From Crocinitomicaceae bacterium (GTDB lineage Bacteria > Bacteroidota > Bacteroidia > Flavobacteriales_D > Crocinitomicaceae), in the NCBI GenBank assembly GCA_028689775.1, contig JAQVCM010000011.1:1-64000 (forward strand): a DNA stretch of 64,000 nt, given 5' to 3'. The notes below the pieces were generated by a model. It had not been told where the DNA came from. It worked only from the letters and a program-made list of their open reading frames with translations, and searched no databases. The position numbers were made by a program, and so were the translations under genes. Shown one piece after another: positions 1 through 8,935 of this stretch (the stretch's first letter is position 1; each line of letters opens with the position of its first letter).

Positions 1-103
1 AATGTTCATCAGCACGCTCATCAACAAGCAAGATGAAATACTGCAAAACTTGAATATTGCTTTAGCATCACTATACACCTCAAACCATCAAGAGAGTGTT
101 TAA
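1..103 (+). CDS. C-terminal end of an upstream gene (partial)
   Basis: An open frame (phase of base 2) enters from outside the window and stops at the TAA at 101-103. The visible tail ends in NHQESV and has no recognisable motif. It could equally be chance open frame, because only about 33 codons are visible. No function can be given. It would be upstream of and co-directional with the metallophosphoesterase gene, separated by about 290 bases. Confidence 0.3.
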   Translation, partial: MFISTLINKQDEILQNLNIALASLYTSNHQESV

Positions 104-250
104 ATTTATCTCCGAAACTTTAGTTATAAACATATAAAAAGTGTTAACGATTGAGATAGCGGTAGCTCATCGACATGAGTCACTTTTCAGAAGTCGAGAA
201 AACGCTGGAGTTTACGGAAGCGAGTTCAATGACGGAGACTTGATTTTTTG

Positions 251-276
251 TTTCTTTTTTATCAAGAAAAAAGAAA
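251..276. repeat. Palindrome with T-rich and A-rich arms
   Basis: TTTCTTTTTT and AAAAAAGAAA form a perfect 10-bp inverted repeat around a 6-base loop. It lies in the otherwise featureless spacer 104-394. It could act as a weak terminator for the gene entering from the left, or be a dispersed palindromic repeat. Confidence 0.35.
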
Positions 277-394
277 GTAAGATAAACTGTGTTTTTTAAA
301 GTAGACTTAATTTCGAACGATGAACTCAAAAAATAACTTGATTATGCGAGTCCTTCATAAATTCAAAGTAATTTTGAAAAAAATAATTTTATTC

Positions 395-892
395 ATGACG
401 CGTATAGGTTTGCTTTCCGACACCCACAGTTTCCTCGATCCAAAAATCTACGAATATTTCAAAGATGTAGATGAGATTTGGCACGCTGGCGATGTCGGTT
501 CCATCGAAGTTTTGGACGAACTGCGTAAATTCAAACCCGTTCGTGGCGTTTACGGCAACATTGATGATCATGTAATTCGCACGGAACTGCCAGAATTCAA
601 GCGCTTCACCATCGAAAAAGTCACTGTTTTGATGACACACATCGCCGGAAAACCGGGGAAATATTCTAAACCAGCATTAGAAGAATTGCAAAAAGGTGCG
701 CCGAAATTGTTTATTTGTGGACATTCGCACATTTTATTGGTTAAACACGATCCGCTGTTTAACATGTTGTGGATGAATCCTGGCGCTTGTGGATTTAAAG
801 GATTTCATCAGGTGAAAACACTTCTGAGGTTTAATATTGATGGAGATCGAATTCAGGATTTGGAGGCGATTGACATTGGGAAAAGAGTTTGA
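395..892 (+). CDS. YfcE/MJ0936-type metallophosphoesterase
   Basis: Small calcineurin-like phosphoesterase of 165 residues, the usual size for the YfcE/MJ0936 subfamily, which hydrolyses phosphodiesters with two bound metal ions. The metal-binding motifs appear in order: SDTH near residues 7-10, GDVGS, GNID, a TH in LMTHIAG, and GHSH in CGHSHI. I chose the ATG at 395 (MTRIGLLSDTH) because family members begin with this beta strand; the frame is open back to an ATG at 320, but that extension is basic and A-rich and does not resemble the family. Cytosolic. The substrate cannot be told from sequence. It stands alone, followed by a repeat-bearing spacer before porQ. Confidence 0.88.
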   Translation: MTRIGLLSDTHSFLDPKIYEYFKDVDEIWHAGDVGSIEVLDELRKFKPVRGVYGNIDDHVIRTELPEFKRFTIEKVTVLMTHIAGKPGKYSKPALEELQKGAPKLFICGHSHILLVKHDPLFNMLWMNPGACGFKGFHQVKTLLRFNIDGDRIQDLEAIDIGKRV

Positions 893-975
893 AAATTTTG
901 AACTAAATCTCGTCCTGAAGGGACAGCTCATTTCACCCCAAGGCAGCGTCTTGGGTAAATCTCTACATATTCGAA

Positions 976-1029
976 GCGAATAGCTTATTCACCGCATATT
1001 TAAGGCGAATAGAACATTTATTCACCGCA
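976..1029. repeat. Short direct duplication in spacer
   Basis: Two copies of a phrase beginning GCGAATAG and ending TTATTCACCGCA lie at 976-996 and 1005-1029. The rest of the 893-1156 spacer shows nothing clear. Confidence 0.3.
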
Positions 1030-1156
1030 AAATTCAATTATATACCTTAAACTCTAAGAAATCAATCCCATTATTCAATCAAAAAGAGATTCTCTCGCTA
1101 TAAAATCTCACTTCACTAAAATATTATCGCTTTCTTTGCGTTTTGGATTTTAATCT

Positions 1157-2188
1157 ATGAAGATAACTCTTTTACTCATCATTTCTTTGCCCTTGGTTTT
1201 GTTTGGTCAGACCGGTGGAAATCACACATTTGCATTTTTGGATTTACCATATAGTGCTCGTTCGGCGGGATTGGGGACGAGTTTTATTTCGGTCAAAGAT
1301 CAAGATTTGAATTTAGGGATTGCTAATCCTTCGCTTCTCAACAAAAAAATGCACCAACACGTTGGTTTTAACCAAGGATTTTTAGCCAGTGGAATCAATT
1401 ATGGAATGGTAAACTACGCTCGAAGTTTAGGTGAAGGCTTGACAGGCGCTGCTTCCTTGCGATACGTAAGTTACGGAAAACAAGACCGTCGAGATGAAAC
1501 AGGAAACAAGTTGGGAACCTTCTCTCCTGGAGATTTTATTTTAGCTGCGGGTGTTGGAAAGCAATTGAATCCACAAATTTCAGTGGGAGCAAATTTGAAC
1601 ATGATTTACTCGCAATTGGATGATTACAATGCATTTGGAATGTCGGTGGATTTAGCAGGGACGTATGAATTAGAAGAATCCAATTTATTGATTACGGCTT
1701 TGGTTAAAAATGCTGGATACCAATTTAAGAGTTACACAAAAGGAAATCGCGCTCCCTTGCCTGCAGAATTTCAACTGGCGATCGCACACAAATTAAAACA
1801 CGCGCCGTTTCGATTTTCTTTGTTGATGCACCACTTAAATGATTGGGATATTACCTATTTTGACCCGAATTTAAAGCCGAAAAAAGATCCTTTAACAGGC
1901 GAAGAAATTGCAATTAAAAGAGCTGGATTTGGGGAGAAATTGGCACATCATTTTACCTATCAAGTAGAAGTTTTAATTTCCAGCAACATTCATTTTCGAG
2001 CTGCTTTCGACTATCACAAACGACAAGAAATGAAGTTGATCAACAGACCTGGTCTATCTGGAGTTTCACTTGGTGCAGGAATGTATTTCAACCGCTTTAG
2101 TCTCGACTATGGTTTTGTGATTCATTCTGCTGCAGGATTCAACAACATGTTTACCTTGACAACGAATCTCGACAAGTGGAAAAAATAA
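1157..2188 (+). CDS. porQ: Type IX secretion system protein PorQ
   Basis: PorQ-like outer-membrane protein of 343 residues. The Bacteroidota T9SS exports proteins carrying a C-terminal sorting domain and attaches many to the surface; PorQ works with PorU, PorV and PorZ at the outer membrane. The protein starts with a signal peptide (MKITLLLIISLPLVLFGQ) and then shows the family's early HTFAFLDLPYSARSAGLG region and alternating beta strands typical of a PorV/PorQ barrel. It lies 37 bases upstream of cmk on the same strand, a neighbourhood also seen in other Bacteroidota. The start is fixed by the signal peptide. The identification rests on recalled family resemblance; other PorV-like barrels are the main alternative. 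Confidence 0.85.
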   Translation: MKITLLLIISLPLVLFGQTGGNHTFAFLDLPYSARSAGLGTSFISVKDQDLNLGIANPSLLNKKMHQHVGFNQGFLASGINYGMVNYARSLGEGLTGAASLRYVSYGKQDRRDETGNKLGTFSPGDFILAAGVGKQLNPQISVGANLNMIYSQLDDYNAFGMSVDLAGTYELEESNLLITALVKNAGYQFKSYTKGNRAPLPAEFQLAIAHKLKHAPFRFSLLMHHLNDWDITYFDPNLKPKKDPLTGEEIAIKRAGFGEKLAHHFTYQVEVLISSNIHFRAAFDYHKRQEMKLINRPGLSGVSLGAGMYFNRFSLDYGFVIHSAAGFNNMFTLTTNLDKWKK

Positions 2189-2225
2189 AATTTGAATTGA
2201 ACTGAATAGAATTGAAATAAAACCC

Positions 2226-2921
2226 ATGCAAACATCCAAAAAAATCACCATTGCCATCGACGGTTTTTCATCCTGTGGTAAAAGTACACTTGCCAAAGCG
2301 TTGGCTGAAAAATTAGGCTATATCTTCATCGATTCTGGTGCGATGTATCGCGCGGTTGCTTTGTATGCTTTTCAAAATAAATGGATTTCAGATTCACATT
2401 TTGAGAAAGAAAAGTTGATTGAAAATCTCCCAAACATCCAATTGCATTTCGAACTCAATTCAAGTACTCAGAAACCTGAAATTTATTTGAACAATCAAAA
2501 CGTCGCTGCTGAAATCCGAGAAATTACGGTAAGTTCCTTGGTCAGCAAAGTCGCTTCCATCAAAGAAGTTCGACAGAAATTAGTCGCCGAACAACGTGAA
2601 ATGGGTAAAAAAGGAGGCGTTGTGATGGACGGTCGTGACATTGGTTCAGTCGTTTTTCCACAAGCGGAATTGAAATTGTTCGTTACGGCAAAACCAGAAA
2701 TTCGAGCACAAAGACGATTTTTAGAATTGAAAGCAACTGATCCAAACATCACCTTGGAGGAAATTGAAAATAACCTCACGGAACGCGATGAAATGGACAG
2801 TTCGAGAGATGAAAGTCCATTGATTCAAACGAATGATGCCGTTTTGTTGGATAATAGTGATCTGAATCCAGCGGAACAATTGGAGATTGCGTATGGCTTG
2901 GTTTTGGAGCGACTGCGGTAA
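2226..2921 (+). CDS. cmk: (d)CMP kinase
   Basis: Cytidylate kinase, 231 residues, transferring phosphate from ATP to CMP or dCMP in pyrimidine salvage. The P-loop GFSSCGKST is at residues 13-21, DSGAMYRAV near 37-45 is the substrate-binding segment, and MDGRDIGSVVFP is the conserved GRDIG motif. RAQRR begins the LID arginines and the C-terminal RDEMDSSRDESPL segment is also typical. Cytosolic. It follows porQ by 37 bases and is likely cotranscribed with it, although the products have no known functional link. Confidence 0.96.
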   Translation: MQTSKKITIAIDGFSSCGKSTLAKALAEKLGYIFIDSGAMYRAVALYAFQNKWISDSHFEKEKLIENLPNIQLHFELNSSTQKPEIYLNNQNVAAEIREITVSSLVSKVASIKEVRQKLVAEQREMGKKGGVVMDGRDIGSVVFPQAELKLFVTAKPEIRAQRRFLELKATDPNITLEEIENNLTERDEMDSSRDESPLIQTNDAVLLDNSDLNPAEQLEIAYGLVLERLR

Positions 2922-3038
2922 ATCAGATTGGTAAACAATTAAATTCACATTGCCATAAAATATTCTCGAAATTGAGCTGTCAGCCGCGGATGACGTAAAA
3001 AACTCGCCGTATTAAATCTTCTTTTCTAGGCGAAATTC

Positions 3039-4871
3039 CTACATAAATTCCCAAGCACTTCCATACGCATCTTGTTCTTCGCAATGCGCCAAAAATTCCT
3101 TGAAAAACGGATCATTTCCGAAAGTGACACTATCACCAACAATGATTAAATTTTCTTGTGCTCTCGTAAATGCAACATTTAATCGTCGGTAATCTTTCAG
3201 GAATCCTAGTTTTCCGTCTTCGTTGGAACGTACTAAGGAAATGAAAACCGTTTCGCATTCTTGTCCTTGAAAACTATCGATGGTCGAAATCCGAAGGTCT
3301 TTCGAGAAACGTTCTTTTGCTAGCGCGACTTGTCCAGCATACGGAGAGATAAAAGCACATTTTTTCGAATCGACTTTCATTTGTTCCATGATCTTTTCGA
3401 TGATTTCTAATTCTCCTGGATTCGTTAAACTTCTATTTTCTGAAGATGATTGTTCTTCGAAACCAGTTCCAGCAGTGTCGTAGAATTGGAAATGTTTCCC
3501 AGTATTTTGTAAATGTGCTGGTGTTTGCAATTGTCCATCGTAGAAATAAGCATTCGGAAAATCGATGATGGATTGCCGCATTCTGTATTGCGTATTCAGT
3601 AAATGTTTTTTAGGATATTTCTCTAAAACGACCTCTAAAAATGATTTATTGAATCCATTTCGAATCGCTTCTTCGGAAATCACAGTTGGCGGTAATTGCT
3701 GATGATCTCCAGCGAGAACCAGGCGTTGCACGTTGCGAATTGCCGTCCAAGCTAAAGGTTCCAAGCACTGTCCCGCTTCGTCCATTACCAAGGTGTCAAA
3801 TTGTTTTCCGCTCAGCAACCTGTCGTTTAGACCGATTGGTGTTCCACAGATTACGGAGACTTCGTCGATCCATTTATCCGCATAAAAGGCTTGTAACGAA
3901 CGAATTTCCTTGCGAATATTTTTCACTTCTTGCATCAATAATTTGCGTTGATCTCGGTCGTCTTTCCCAAAATGACGTTTATATTGATGCGCCATTTTCC
4001 GAAATTCTTCTGCTTGAATTCTTAGTTTCTTAATTTGTTTCTGCTCGTTTCCTTGCGCCATTTTTCCTTCCAACGTACACGGCAATAATCGGCTATCGAC
4101 TTTGGTTTGATTTCCGAGTCTCATCAATGGAACACCAGCACGAATCAATTCCAAAGCAATGTGATCTGTTGCTGCATTACTCGGTGCTGTGACCAATACT
4201 TTCTCACCATTTTTGACTAATTGAACAATTCCTTCCACCAACGTTGTAGTTTTTCCTGTTCCTGGAGGTCCGTGAACAATGACAATCGCTTCCGAAGCAT
4301 TCATCGCTTTCACTGCTTCGTTTTGAGAATCGTTCAAGCGTTCGCTTTCAATTGCAAGGTGCGAAAAAGGTTCTGGCAAGAATTTATCATTTGCTTGATG
4401 CAGATACGCGTAAAACGGATACGCTTCAGCAGTTGTTCCATCGTCCAATCGCTCTAAAACAGCCCTTACAATTTCTTGTGTATTGGTATCGGGAGTTAAT
4501 TTAATTCCCAACTCACCATCGTCAATCCAACTTGGAAAATCTGGTGCAAATAAACGGACATCAATTGATTTATTCGAAACTGAAAGTAGCACTCCTTTGA
4601 TAGAAGTTTCGCCTTCGCAAAATAATTCAATGGTATTTCCATCTCTGAAATTTTCGATGGATTGACTCAAAGGAACCTGTAAAACACATTCAGGATATTC
4701 AGCAAAACCGTATGTTTTTCGAGAAATTCGAACTGGATGAAGTGCTACACCGTCGCGTTTCAAAGCTTTGATACCGCCAGCATCTTTGACCGCATAGCGA
4801 TCTTCCTGTGCTTTTTCTTCGAGTTTGAGTTGATTTAAGAGATATTGAATGTGTGGATCTGTACTTGCCAT
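3039..4871 (-). CDS. UPF1/IGHMBP2-like superfamily 1 helicase
   Basis: SF1B AAA-type helicase of 610 residues. Walker A GPPGTGKTTT is at 201-210, and Walker B is DEAG at 364-367. AGDHQQLPPT (motif III), QYRMRQSI (IV), DSFQGQECE (V) and NVAFTRAQ (VI) follow in order. The N-terminal 190 residues resemble the beta-barrel accessory domain of IGHMBP2-like bacterial proteins. It probably unwinds DNA or RNA using ATP; the biological role is not evident. It is monocistronic and convergent with cmk. The start MASTDPHIQYLLNQL is typical for this family in Bacteroidota. Confidence 0.9.
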   Translation of the reverse strand: MASTDPHIQYLLNQLKLEEKAQEDRYAVKDAGGIKALKRDGVALHPVRISRKTYGFAEYPECVLQVPLSQSIENFRDGNTIELFCEGETSIKGVLLSVSNKSIDVRLFAPDFPSWIDDGELGIKLTPDTNTQEIVRAVLERLDDGTTAEAYPFYAYLHQANDKFLPEPFSHLAIESERLNDSQNEAVKAMNASEAIVIVHGPPGTGKTTTLVEGIVQLVKNGEKVLVTAPSNAATDHIALELIRAGVPLMRLGNQTKVDSRLLPCTLEGKMAQGNEQKQIKKLRIQAEEFRKMAHQYKRHFGKDDRDQRKLLMQEVKNIRKEIRSLQAFYADKWIDEVSVICGTPIGLNDRLLSGKQFDTLVMDEAGQCLEPLAWTAIRNVQRLVLAGDHQQLPPTVISEEAIRNGFNKSFLEVVLEKYPKKHLLNTQYRMRQSIIDFPNAYFYDGQLQTPAHLQNTGKHFQFYDTAGTGFEEQSSSENRSLTNPGELEIIEKIMEQMKVDSKKCAFISPYAGQVALAKERFSKDLRISTIDSFQGQECETVFISLVRSNEDGKLGFLKDYRRLNVAFTRAQENLIIVGDSVTFGNDPFFKEFLAHCEEQDAYGSAWEFM

Positions 4872-4956
4872 AGAATAAAAATGAGCTTTTTGAAACGCAA
4901 AAAAACAGTTAAATATAGCGATAATTATTCGACTTCGAAGACAAGATTAGTCTTTT

Positions 4957-5174
4957 TAATAACCTGAGTTCGATTGTAAAATTGAGATTTATATTTCAAT
5001 GAATGCGTATAATACGAGGAATTTTAAATAAAAAATAGTGGACTATTTTTTATTTAAAATGACGAAGTAGGATGCCATTCATTGGAAAGCTGAACAAAGC
5101 GGATTTTGAATAGTTTATTATAATCTTATAATCAGCGATATAAATTCGATGGGATAATCGAACTCAGGTTAATA
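4957..5174. mobile_element. MITE-like element, copy A, with TAATA target duplication
   Basis: The element spans 4962-5169 (208 bp). It starts ACCTGAGTTCGATT and ends with the inverse, AATCGAACTCAGGT. TAATA occurs directly on both sides (4957-4961 and 5170-5174), as expected for a 5-bp target-site duplication. Near the centre an AT-rich perfect palindrome flanks TGGA, and CAATGAATG/CATTCATTG form a further inverted pair. It contains no ORF. Copies B and C (40.4 and 42.5 kb) lie in the opposite orientation. It occupies most of the 4872-5354 spacer. Confidence 0.85.
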
Positions 5175-5336
5175 AGTACTTCAGGAGTTAATCGAGGTAT
5201 TACCAACTCACAGCGTGAACGATTAGATCTGACAGATAAAATTCTCTGTAAAGCACAGTTTTATTGTAAAATCTAGGTTAATATTCAAATTCATCGCTCT
5301 TTTACATGTCATTTTTTAGTAAATTCACGCAATTAT

Positions 5337-5344
5337 TATCTTTG
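5337..5344 (+). promoter_or_regulatory. Bacteroidota -7 promoter box
   Basis: TATCTTTG matches the Bacteroidota -7 consensus TAnnTTTG, 10 bases before the Gcr-like ATG at 5355. A T-run lies where a -33 element would be but is not a clear TTG. The very short leader implies a nearly leaderless transcript. Confidence 0.45.
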
Positions 5345-5354
5345 CCCAAATTCT

Positions 5355-7400
5355 ATGAAACTCAGACATCGCACTATTTTCAAAAAACCTTTAAGTACCA
5401 TTTTCGATTCACTTGAACTTGGTAAAACAGAAGAGGCGCGAGAAAATCAATTGAGAACTTTTGCAGATTTAGTGAACATAGTTCGACCGAAATATCCGAA
5501 AGAAATAGATTTTGTTTCAATCGAACCCATTTTAGAGTTCCTAAGAGAAAATGAAGATCGTCGGCTGAAATTGGCAGAGCTTTTCAACAATTTAGTTGAC
5601 TTTAAAACCTTCAAAAACATCTTGACCGATGCTGGAATTTTACAAGATTCTAGTTTTAAAGAAGAAATAAAACGTCGTATTATTTCAAAGGTTATTCCGT
5701 TTCAACCTAAGAAAGAAACCTTAGAATATATTTTAACACAGGTATTCTACCTTCAAAAAGACATCATTTGGATCGAGAAAATTCCACTTGCTGAATTGAT
5801 TCAATTGTATGATTTACTTGAGGTTAAATCCATCTATTTCTCGGTTGAAAACAAAAGCTCCATGGATGAAATCTTAAATGCCATGCGTTTGATTACCCAA
5901 CGAATGAGCGGAAGAGCCTTGGAAGCAGAGGTAATGAAAATGATTCCTGAATACGACAATTTAGAAAGTCCGTTTGAAGCCTTGGAAAAAGCTTTCGACG
6001 ACGTTGAAAATAAAGTCAGAGACAGTTATCCGCACCGTATTTTATCCGATGACATTGATTTCAGACACTTGCAAATTGTTCATTTACAATGTGTTCAATT
6101 TGTTGAAAAAGCTTACAAGAACAGTTCTAAATTTGGAATATCACTTCAAGTAAATCAAAGTTTACTGAGAATCAAACAACAACTTTCCCGCTTGGAAACC
6201 TTGTGGTTGTTTTTGGTAGCTGAAAATGAAGAAGCAGAAAAATTCAATTCAATACAATTGATTTTAAGGTTAATTCAATACAACTGCATTAAAAATAACG
6301 TCTCCAAACTGTTCAACGAAAGTACGCAGTTGATCGCTTATGAAATTACGCAACATACCGCAAAAACGGGAGAACATTACATAACTAGCAGTACAAAAGA
6401 GTATTTCAGCATGTTTAAAAGTGCGATGCTCGGAGGTGTTATCGTTGGCGTTTTATGCGTTATAAAATTACTACTCGGTAAAATTCCTGCCAGCGATTTG
6501 GGTCACGCCTTAATTTACAGTGCGAATTACGCCATCGGATTTACAACCATTTACCTCATCGGGGCAACATTAGCAACCAAGCAACCTGCTATGACAGCTG
6601 CCGCTTTAATTCAATCCATTGAAAAAGGAAAAGGTGAAAAGAAAGATATCAAATATCGCTCTTTTGCAGAACTTTTTGCCCGACTTTTCCGTTCACAATT
6701 CATTGCATTTGTTGGAAACGTCCTCTTAGCTTTTCCTGTTTCCTTGATTGGAATTTGGTTATTGGATTTTATTTTCAACATTAATTTTGCTGAATCTAAA
6801 TGGCCTAAATTACTCACTGACAACAGTCCAATCCATTCGCCAGCAATTTTCCATGCGGCCATTGCAGGTGTGTTTTTATTCTTGGCAGGAATTATTTCTG
6901 GAAGTATATCCAATTCCAACAAACACAATCAATTGTATTATCGAATTCAAGAACATCCAATTCTCAAAATGAGTTTGGGAAAAGCCCGCACCATGCGCAT
7001 CGCCAATTGGTTTGAGAAAAAATGGGCAGGCGTAGCTTCCAACATTTGGTTTGGTATATTCATGGGTTCTACCGCTTCAGTTGGCGCTTTTATTGGACTC
7101 GATTTAGACATTCGACACATTACTTTTGTGAGTGGAAACTTAGCACTCGGCCTATTTGGCGCCAATTTCCACATCTCCAGCAGCATGCTTTTTTGGGCAA
7201 CTTTTGGAATCGCAGTGATTGGTTTTATGAACTTCATCGTCAGTTTCTTGCTTTCTCTTACCTTGGCTTTCCGTTCGAGAAGCATTCCTTTGAGTGAGTT
7301 AAAATTCTTGTTTAGAGCCGTCTGGAAATATTTTAAGAAGAATCCATTTTTGTTTTTCATTCCCGTGAAACCGAAGGACATCAAGAAGTTTAAGATCTAG
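5355..7400 (+). CDS. Gcr-family (SpecificRecomb) multi-pass membrane protein
   Basis: 681-residue protein resembling the family labelled site-specific recombinase Gcr. The first 350 residues are soluble, helical and charged. The second half has about 6-7 hydrophobic segments, starting near FKSAMLGGVIVGVLCVI, and contains the conserved YLIGATLATKQPAMTAA stretch. The recombinase label comes from an old Neisseria annotation; no tyrosine- or serine-recombinase catalytic motif is visible, and an inner-membrane protein of unknown function is a better description. It stands alone between MITE copy A and a convergent ABC exporter. Confidence 0.75.
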   Translation: MKLRHRTIFKKPLSTIFDSLELGKTEEARENQLRTFADLVNIVRPKYPKEIDFVSIEPILEFLRENEDRRLKLAELFNNLVDFKTFKNILTDAGILQDSSFKEEIKRRIISKVIPFQPKKETLEYILTQVFYLQKDIIWIEKIPLAELIQLYDLLEVKSIYFSVENKSSMDEILNAMRLITQRMSGRALEAEVMKMIPEYDNLESPFEALEKAFDDVENKVRDSYPHRILSDDIDFRHLQIVHLQCVQFVEKAYKNSSKFGISLQVNQSLLRIKQQLSRLETLWLFLVAENEEAEKFNSIQLILRLIQYNCIKNNVSKLFNESTQLIAYEITQHTAKTGEHYITSSTKEYFSMFKSAMLGGVIVGVLCVIKLLLGKIPASDLGHALIYSANYAIGFTTIYLIGATLATKQPAMTAAALIQSIEKGKGEKKDIKYRSFAELFARLFRSQFIAFVGNVLLAFPVSLIGIWLLDFIFNINFAESKWPKLLTDNSPIHSPAIFHAAIAGVFLFLAGIISGSISNSNKHNQLYYRIQEHPILKMSLGKARTMRIANWFEKKWAGVASNIWFGIFMGSTASVGAFIGLDLDIRHITFVSGNLALGLFGANFHISSSMLFWATFGIAVIGFMNFIVSFLLSLTLAFRSRSIPLSELKFLFRAVWKYFKKNPFLFFIPVKPKDIKKFKI

Positions 7401-7491
7401 AATTTCACCACATTCTTTTAAACGAAAAGACCGCTGTTGAATATCCTGAAAGTCAAAAGGTCTTCGTGAAAATGTATTTTGAAAGTCTTAA

Positions 7492-7549
7492 TTTGTCATT
7501 CCAAAGGTTCTTCAAAGTTCTTTTGTGATTTTAGGATAGATAGGTTCAG
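7492..7549. repeat. Dispersed ~60 bp repeat, copy 1
   Basis: Begins TTTGTCATTCCAAAGG and ends GATAGATAGGTTCAG. It matches 28629-28688 in order and spacing; 45201-45252 and 47476-47500 are looser relatives. It lies in the 7401-7739 spacer, which also carries a GATGC-rich phrase near 7597-7620 similar to one at 47597-47625. Confidence 0.55.
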
Positions 7550-7739
7550 TAAGATAAAAAAGTCAATCGCAGGTCATACCTACCTTTTTGATGATGCTTT
7601 TTTGTATCAAGAAATCTCAATTTCATAAAACAAAAAAAGACACATAACTCATACAGTTTTCCCAAACCAAACAAGCCATGTGTCCTCTAAACTCTTTGTG
7701 CACTTTAAGTGAAAATTGCGCCGCTTTGCGGTAAAAATC

Positions 7740-8933
7740 TTAACTCACCAAATTCGATTCTTTATCAAATCGCTTATAAGAAATCGTTACTGCGATTGCA
7801 GCTAATGACGTCATGACGATGAAACTAATAATTAACAGTTTTATATCCAATGTTCCTGCAATTAATTCTTTGGTTGCTAAAACGATGTTCACAACGGGAA
7901 TGAATGCCGTGACCATGTTTAAACTAATACCTGGAAAAAATCCAACCATTGCTGGCAGAATGAAGAACATGTTCATCGGCGTAATGATGCTTTGTGCCTC
8001 TTTGAAACTCTTCGCATATACTGCGATTGGAATCATAACACCTGCAAAGAATATGATCATTGGAATGATTAATAAATACATCATTAGTAAAAACTTCGCA
8101 CTTAAAATCTGATAAATTACTTCCAAAATTCTTGGGTCTTGAACCATGTCAAATACTTTGATGGAAAGGAAAATTCCAACGAGTGTAAAGGTGACAGCCA
8201 TTAGTCCAGAAAGAACAATTACGCCCATTTTCCCTACTAAAATTTGCCATCTCGAAACGGGAGTTGTCAATAAAGTTTCTAAGGTACCACGCTCCTTTTC
8301 TCCCGTAAACAAGTCAATTGCTGGATACATACAGCCTACAAATCCAAACACAATGAAAAGATAAGGTAAAAATCCTCCGATTAATTTACCAATGGTTTCT
8401 TTATCAGTAGCTACGTTTTTATAGTCAAAAAATAAAGGTGTAATTTCCTCGATTTGAATGTCTAATTCTTGGTAACGCTTTTGCTTTTCGAGTTCAGAAA
8501 TGGCATTCAGATATCCTTCTGCACGGTCTTTCATCCCGAGTTCGGTTGCATTGAAAAAGACATCCATTTTGGCAGGAGTTTTATCTTGCATCGATTTTTC
8601 ATAATCAATAGGAACAAACACTCCAAATTGCAAACTGTCCATTCGAATCAATTGTTTCATGTTCACGGTATCGCTAATCATGATGACTTTACGCTTGCCA
8701 TAAACAGCTGGCAGTGTTTTCAATGAATTGACAAAACCTTCGCCATCGCTTCCAGCTACAACTCCTATGTTGACTGTTTTTGTAGCTGCATTTTCAGAAA
8801 AACTTTCAGAAACTTTTAGAAACAAAGTCATAATTACCGGAAAAACCATCACCGGAATGATGATCATTGTCATCAAGGTTCTCTTGTCACGCAAGGTGTC
8901 AAGTAATTCTTTTTTAAATATCGTACCTATCAT
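7740..8933 (-). CDS. ABC-2 type exporter permease (NatB-like)
   Basis: 397-residue permease of the ABC-2/NatB family. One membrane segment follows the N-terminus (TLMTMIIIPVMVFPVIMTLF). A large extracytoplasmic domain of about 130 residues comes next, then five or six membrane helices from PYLFIVFGFVGCMYPAI onward, with the signature GEKERGTLETLL near residue 214. It pairs with the ATPase encoded 2 bases upstream; together they would form an ATP-driven exporter. NatAB of Bacillus exports sodium, but the substrate here is not determined by sequence. Confidence 0.88.
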   Translation of the reverse strand: MIGTIFKKELLDTLRDKRTLMTMIIIPVMVFPVIMTLFLKVSESFSENAATKTVNIGVVAGSDGEGFVNSLKTLPAVYGKRKVIMISDTVNMKQLIRMDSLQFGVFVPIDYEKSMQDKTPAKMDVFFNATELGMKDRAEGYLNAISELEKQKRYQELDIQIEEITPLFFDYKNVATDKETIGKLIGGFLPYLFIVFGFVGCMYPAIDLFTGEKERGTLETLLTTPVSRWQILVGKMGVIVLSGLMAVTFTLVGIFLSIKVFDMVQDPRILEVIYQILSAKFLLMMYLLIIPMIIFFAGVMIPIAVYAKSFKEAQSIITPMNMFFILPAMVGFFPGISLNMVTAFIPVVNIVLATKELIAGTLDIKLLIISFIVMTSLAAIAVTISYKRFDKESNLVS

Positions 8934-8935
8934 GG

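Noticed and set aside
6611-7384. Several 74-145-codon frames on both strands inside the Gcr-like gene
   Set aside because: They are shadows of the 681-codon gene; no start context or recognisable protein features.
5355-7400. Gcr-like protein as an active site-specific recombinase
   Set aside because: No tyrosine or serine recombinase catalytic motif; half of the protein is membrane helices. It was also considered and dropped as the transposase for the adjacent MITE.
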